64,000 nucleotides of DNA from Azorinus chamasolen (lineage: Eukaryota > Mollusca > Bivalvia > Cardiida > Solecurtidae). The notes under the pieces are model-generated. The model worked only from the letters and a program-made list of their open reading frames with translations, had not been told where the DNA came from and did no database searches. The position numbers were made by a program, and so were the translations under genes. The stretch spans positions 60,109,453-60,173,452 of the forward strand of contig OY755239.1 of NCBI GenBank assembly GCA_963576725.1. The letters are read 5' to 3'. This document shows positions 54,901 through 60,900 of the stretch, piece after piece (position 1 is the first letter of the stretch; every line of letters starts with the position of its first letter).

Positions 54901-57900
54901 AAAGAAAACATTACAACAGATAAACGTTATAAATATTTTATCTTTCATTTTGAGCACTAACTACCAGCATCCACTGAGCCTTTCTGCAACTGAAACACAA
55001 TCCCAAAAATTTGTCTTGATGTAAGCTATCTATACATGGAATTGGTTTGTAATACGCCATTGTAACTAAAGTTATTGAGTGGAAACGATTTTTCATTTTT
55101 TAATAATTGACCTTGATTGGAACACGACTGATCCCAAATGAAATCCCAATCTTCATCTCCATGCAAGCTACTGACACACTGAATTTCATTAGAATAGCTT
55201 ACTACTTACTTAGTATTTTCAGTACCAGTGACCTTGACCAGATTACCCCAAATGCCATTCCATCCTTCCTCTCAATGCAAGCCATCTACATACCAAATTT
55301 CATTGGAATATCTCATTTCTTTCTAACATTATTGTAAGGAAACACAGACGCCAGCATGCATGCACCCCCAAACTGCCCGTCTGATCAAAGACATGTACCA
55401 ATCTAACACCAGAATTTTTCTTTGAAATATGGTCAAAGATCTGTCATTACCTTGTGGCCTGAGGTTGAAGTGTCAACATCTGTGGAAATGTCTGAAATAA
55501 CAAGACAAAAAAGACTTAACAATCAATTGTCTCCTACAAGACACAGGTTTATCAACATAATGAACTGGATTTCAATGGAAAAACTGTCTTTGAAGTTACA
55601 GGAAAATGTTATAGTCATAATCAAAATGTCCCAATTGTGGTCCCAACAGAGTTAACACAAAATGTAAGGAAACACTAAGTTTGTATCTTACAATAAAAAA
55701 AATATAGTTAAGGAGATCGCAATGAATCATAAATGGGTCAATGGCATGATCCATCCGTCCATCTGTGAGTGCATGTGTGTGTGTGCACAGGAGGAAACAT
55801 AAAACAATTTCTACGAACCACTGTGATCACCATATTTCGGAACTTACCCGATAGCTCTCTTGGCGGCGTTGCTAGGGAGTTTGTCCAGGAGAGGTTTGAG
55901 TCATCAGCCAAGGCCCCTAAGCTATGTACCCCTGTTGAGCTAGGATGGGACAAGGGTCTGCTGCCTACCAAGTGCCTGCGTGATGGACTACAGAAAAAAA
56001 ATGTAATATTTGATATAGTTTAACTCTTTACTCCATAAATACGCCTTTCTACATCTTTCCTATAGGAGCCGTCTGATCAGGGTCTGCTCTGTTTGCTTAT
56101 GATATAATATAGATATGATTCTACACTTTCTGCCAGTGCCAAACTTTCCTGTGCCCATATGTTATGATTACAAATTTATCTTATTAATATTCATAATGTC
56201 ATTAATGATTATTTCTTACATGAATATTCATGGAGGAAAGGGTTAAACACACATTACTTTACATTCAAAGAATACACGTGGAAATTAGGTTGGGTTACAA
56301 ATTAACCCTTTCCTCCATAAACACGCCTTTCTACGCCTCTGTAAAAGTCACTTTTTGAAATCATTGTGGTAAATAGAGCATTTGCTCCATAGGAGCAAAT
56401 GCCCTAGAAAAGTTTTACTTTTTTCTAGTTAATGTTCCTTTTCGGTAGATTTATTCAAAGTGGTTGGGTCTAAAAATAGCCTATGAGGTAATGGGTTAAA
56501 CACACATTATTCTACTTTCCAAGAATACACATAGAAATTAGGTTGGGTCACAAATTAACAACATTAGCACTTATCCAGTTAATTGTGACCTGACAGGTAT
56601 TTTGCAAACAGTTTGGACCCAGATCAGACGCTCAATTAACCCTTTCTCTGTTCTATATTTATTACAAATTTCAGTTCCTACTGAATATTCATGGACAAAA
56701 TAATTATATGATAATATGGAAGGTGGAACTTTGGTGCCATTTTAGAAACTAAAGAAACAAATCTATCAAATTCCATTAGCAAACAGAGCAGACCCTGATC
56801 AGACACAAGGAATATCTATTATAAAACTGAATTTTAACACACGGACAGAGTACAAACCTATAGTCCCCTTCGGCATTGCCGGTATGAGACTCATAATGGC
56901 ACTATGAACAAAAGAACATTTTTTATCAGGACAGAAGCTGTAGAATCCAATCTATATTATTTCTGAAGCAAACAGAGCACACCCTGAGCAGACAGCTCCT
57001 TCAAGAGCCATCTGATCTGGGTCTACTTTGTTTGCAAAGGCGTAGAAAGGCATATTTGTATCAGCCGTCTGATTTCGATCTACTCTGTTTGCAAAGGCGT
57101 ATTTATGGAGTAAAGGGTTAAAAGAAATTCTCCTTCACAGTTCTATATAAATATCCCATTACCTGATGAATATTCATAAAAGAAATACAATGTAATAACT
57201 TAACCCGTCGCTTGCTATTCACATCAATATACCTCCCTGTAAATAGTGAAGACCCAGATGAGACAGCTCCTGCAGGAGCTGTCTCATCAGGGTCTGCACT
57301 ATTTACAAATTGATTGTGCAACCAGTGCACTCCACAGCAGTGATTGCACAGCGCAATACTTGTAGACAGTGAAGATATATGTAATTATACAACAGGGCAT
57401 GGGTAAAGAAGGAGAAATGTATTTTAAAATTCAGCAAGAGAAGGGTTAAAGTAAATGGCATAGGAACACGCAAACTATAAAATCATATCTATATCATTCC
57501 ATAAACAAACAGAGCAAACCCTGATCAGATCGTTAATTCTATGTTTCAACACTTACTTCTCAATATTCATGGACAAAATAATTATAATGAAATATGGAAA
57601 AAGGAACATTGTAGCCATTTTTGGCCGATTTTAGAAAGTAAAGAAACCCAACTATCAGTTTCTATTAGCAAACAGAGGAGACCCTGATCAGACAGCTCCT
57701 ATAGGAGCAGTCTGAACTGGGTCTCCTCTGTTTGCAAATGTGTGAAAAAGCATTTACATGTATATGAAGAAAATGATTACTACAGCTGCCATCTGATTAT
57801 GGGTTTACTCTGTTTCCAAAGGCATCTCGATAGAGTAAAAGGATGTTAGGGTTTATGTTCTGTAAATAGTTACTTGCCTTGGTCCCACCAGGGGTTTCTG

Positions 57901-60900
57901 CCATTCAGTCCAGTTGTCTGGAGTGTGTACAAGGGACTCTGTATAGCTGTTAAAACTTGCCTGCAACGGACTGTCACAGCTGAACTTAGGAGAATTACCC
58001 ACTGAAACAAACAGAAATGTGGAGATCTATGACAAGACTTACAAGTAAAGTACTATGCAAATGCAGGATAATGTCAATGACCCTGAACCTAGCCTGAATG
58101 AAAGAAATAATGACATCATGAAAATTCATTAGCTTAATTCTTATATGCATACATTAACACAGTTGTTTTTATTACCTAGGCAGAAACTGTATAATCACAT
58201 CTACAAAATGTTGAACTTCAAAACTCGTACTCGTATAACTCAAAACTCGGGATAACTCGAACAAAAAGTTCAGTCCTTCCAAAACTGACAATGCGGAATA
58301 GCTCTTAAATGCATCGCTATAAATATCTAAACACACATATGACAGCTTAATACAGGTCTAAAGTAATGCTGAAAGCTCCTACAGGAGCTTTCAGCATTAC
58401 TTTAGACCTGTATGAAGCTGTGGCCTTGAGAAATTGTTCAGATTATACATCAAATGACTCAAACTTCCGTTATCTCGAACTAATTTGTATGGTCCCTTGA
58501 AGTTCGAGTTATCAAAGTTCAACTGTAATTCCATACAGAAACAGAGCAGACACTGATCAGATGGCTTCTATAGGAGCCATCTGATTAGGGCGTACTCTGT
58601 TTGCAAAGGCATTAAATGGCCTTTATATGAGGGATAGGTTTAAGACCTATTCATAACTTTACATTATGGCATGAAACAATTCAGTGTCCAAAACAAACAC
58701 ATTTTGTGTTAGGATTATTCTTAACCCATTCCCTCATATTGACGACTTTTGACGACCCTGTAGAAGTCACTTTGTGAAACCATTGTGATAAATACTGCAT
58801 TTACTCCTATAGGAGCAAATGATCTATTTATCACAATGGTTTCAAACTACAAATTTCTTAAATTTTCCTTTTCTCTAGTAAATGCTCCTTTTCGGTAGAT
58901 TTATTCAAAGAGGTTGTATCTAAAAATACTAAAAATAGCCTATGAGGTAATGGGTTAATGGTCGCTTAACCCTTTACTCCATGAATATTCATGTAAGAAG
59001 TAATATCATGAATATTAATTAAATTACATGATTTATTTTTTATAATGCGATATGAACAAAGGATATTTTGGTCATTGCAGAATTTGTAAGATGATACATG
59101 TACCTATATTATACTATAAAGCAAAAAGAGTAGACCCTGATCAGACAGTATTCTAATATGGGTCTGCTCTCTTTGCACAGGCGTTAAAAGGCAATATTTA
59201 TGCAGTAAAGAGTTAAGAGTTACTGTAATTCAGACCTGTAAGACTAGAGACATTTATTAGCTGGCTTATGGTGGGTGAGGATGGACTGTCAAACACTGCA
59301 TGATGGAAGGACTTTGATGGGCATTTTCGCTCCAGTCTCTGTTCTGTCAGTGATTCAAACCAGCTGGGATTGCTCTCTCCAAGCACTGAAAGTAGACAAA
59401 TTATAGACTGTGTAAATTTATGTAAATACATAAAATCTACTTTACAAACTGTAGAAGACAATTGATCATCTTTATATGCAGATGACAAGAATTTATTTGA
59501 CAAAGTCCATGGGCTTTATATCTTTGGGGAAAAGAAAATCATACCCTGTATTTAACCCTACCCCATGACTATTGATTTAACCTCTTCCCTGCTCTACATT
59601 TATTCCAAATTTCAATACCTACTGAATATTCATGGACAAAATAGTTATAATGAAAAATGAAGGGTGGAAAGCTGTAGCCATTTTAGAAACTAAACAAACT
59701 TAACGATCAAATTTCAATTAGCAACGAGAGCAGACACTGATCAGACGGCTCTTTGGCCTTATAGGAGCCGTCTGATCTGGGTCTACTCTGTTTGCAGATG
59801 TGTAAAAAAGGCGTTTATAAGAAGGAAAGGATTACGCCATTGTGAATAGAGTAGACCCAGACCAGACGTCTCATACAGGAGTCATCTGATCAAGGCCTGC
59901 ACTGTTTGCTTATGATATACTATAGATCTGATTCTACTTTTGGTCATGATACATAATCACTTGTTCAATCATGTGCCATTATAAAAATTTAGTTATTATT
60001 CATGATGTCATTATTTCTTGTGTGAATATTCATGGAGTAAAGGGTTTAACCCTTTCCCTCATATAAACGTGTTTTCACGCATCTGCAAACAGAGTAGACC
60101 CAGATCAGACGGCTCCTACAGGAGCCGTCTGATCAGGGTCTGCTCTGTTTGCTAACAGAATTTGATATATCTGTTTCTTTGCTTTCTAAACAGTATACAC
60201 TGTTCCACCTTCCATATTTCTTTATAAATATTTTGTAAATGAATATTCAGTAGGTAATGAAATTTGGCCTAAATATAGAACAGGGAAAGGGTTAAGAAAT
60301 AATGTAAGTACATTGTATAAATATTTCTATACTTGCACATATATATATCAGGGCTGGAAAAATCCTAAAACTTTTACTCGTCCTGCCAGCTGCTTTTGTC
60401 TTATTTTACTTAAATTCAGTGTTAAAATTTCTGAAATTCTACTCGTCCTGCAAGAAAGTTACTCGTCATGGCGAGCGGACGAGTGGAATTTTCCAGGCCT
60501 GTATATAAACGAGAATATATTTGGCCATGGCGAAAACTGCAGATGCCATGTGATCTGGGTCTACTGTGTTTGCAATGGTAATACCTTGGCACCTCATCCG
60601 AAGCCAATTAATGTTCTTGACAAATTGTTTCAAAATAAACGAAGGAGAGTAATGTCCATAGGAAATGGACATCACTATATACCGATATGTATGTACTAAA
60701 TCAAATATGAAACTTTACATTGAATTGTGACCACAAAGGGTCTCATAACCCTTTACTCCATGAATATTCATGAATGAAATAATGGCACATGAGCACATGA
60801 AATTTTGGACTTGGCAGAAATCGTATAATCATTTCTATATTATTTCAGAAGCAAGCAGAGAAGACCCTGATCAGACGGCTCCTATAGGAGCTGTCTGATC

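Noticed and set aside
14803..57330. Recurrent peptide MKTQMRQ(L/I)LQELSHQGLHY in several frames
   Set aside because: Translation of family D MITE cores (14.8, 16.6, 32.8, 43.7 kb); not a gene family.
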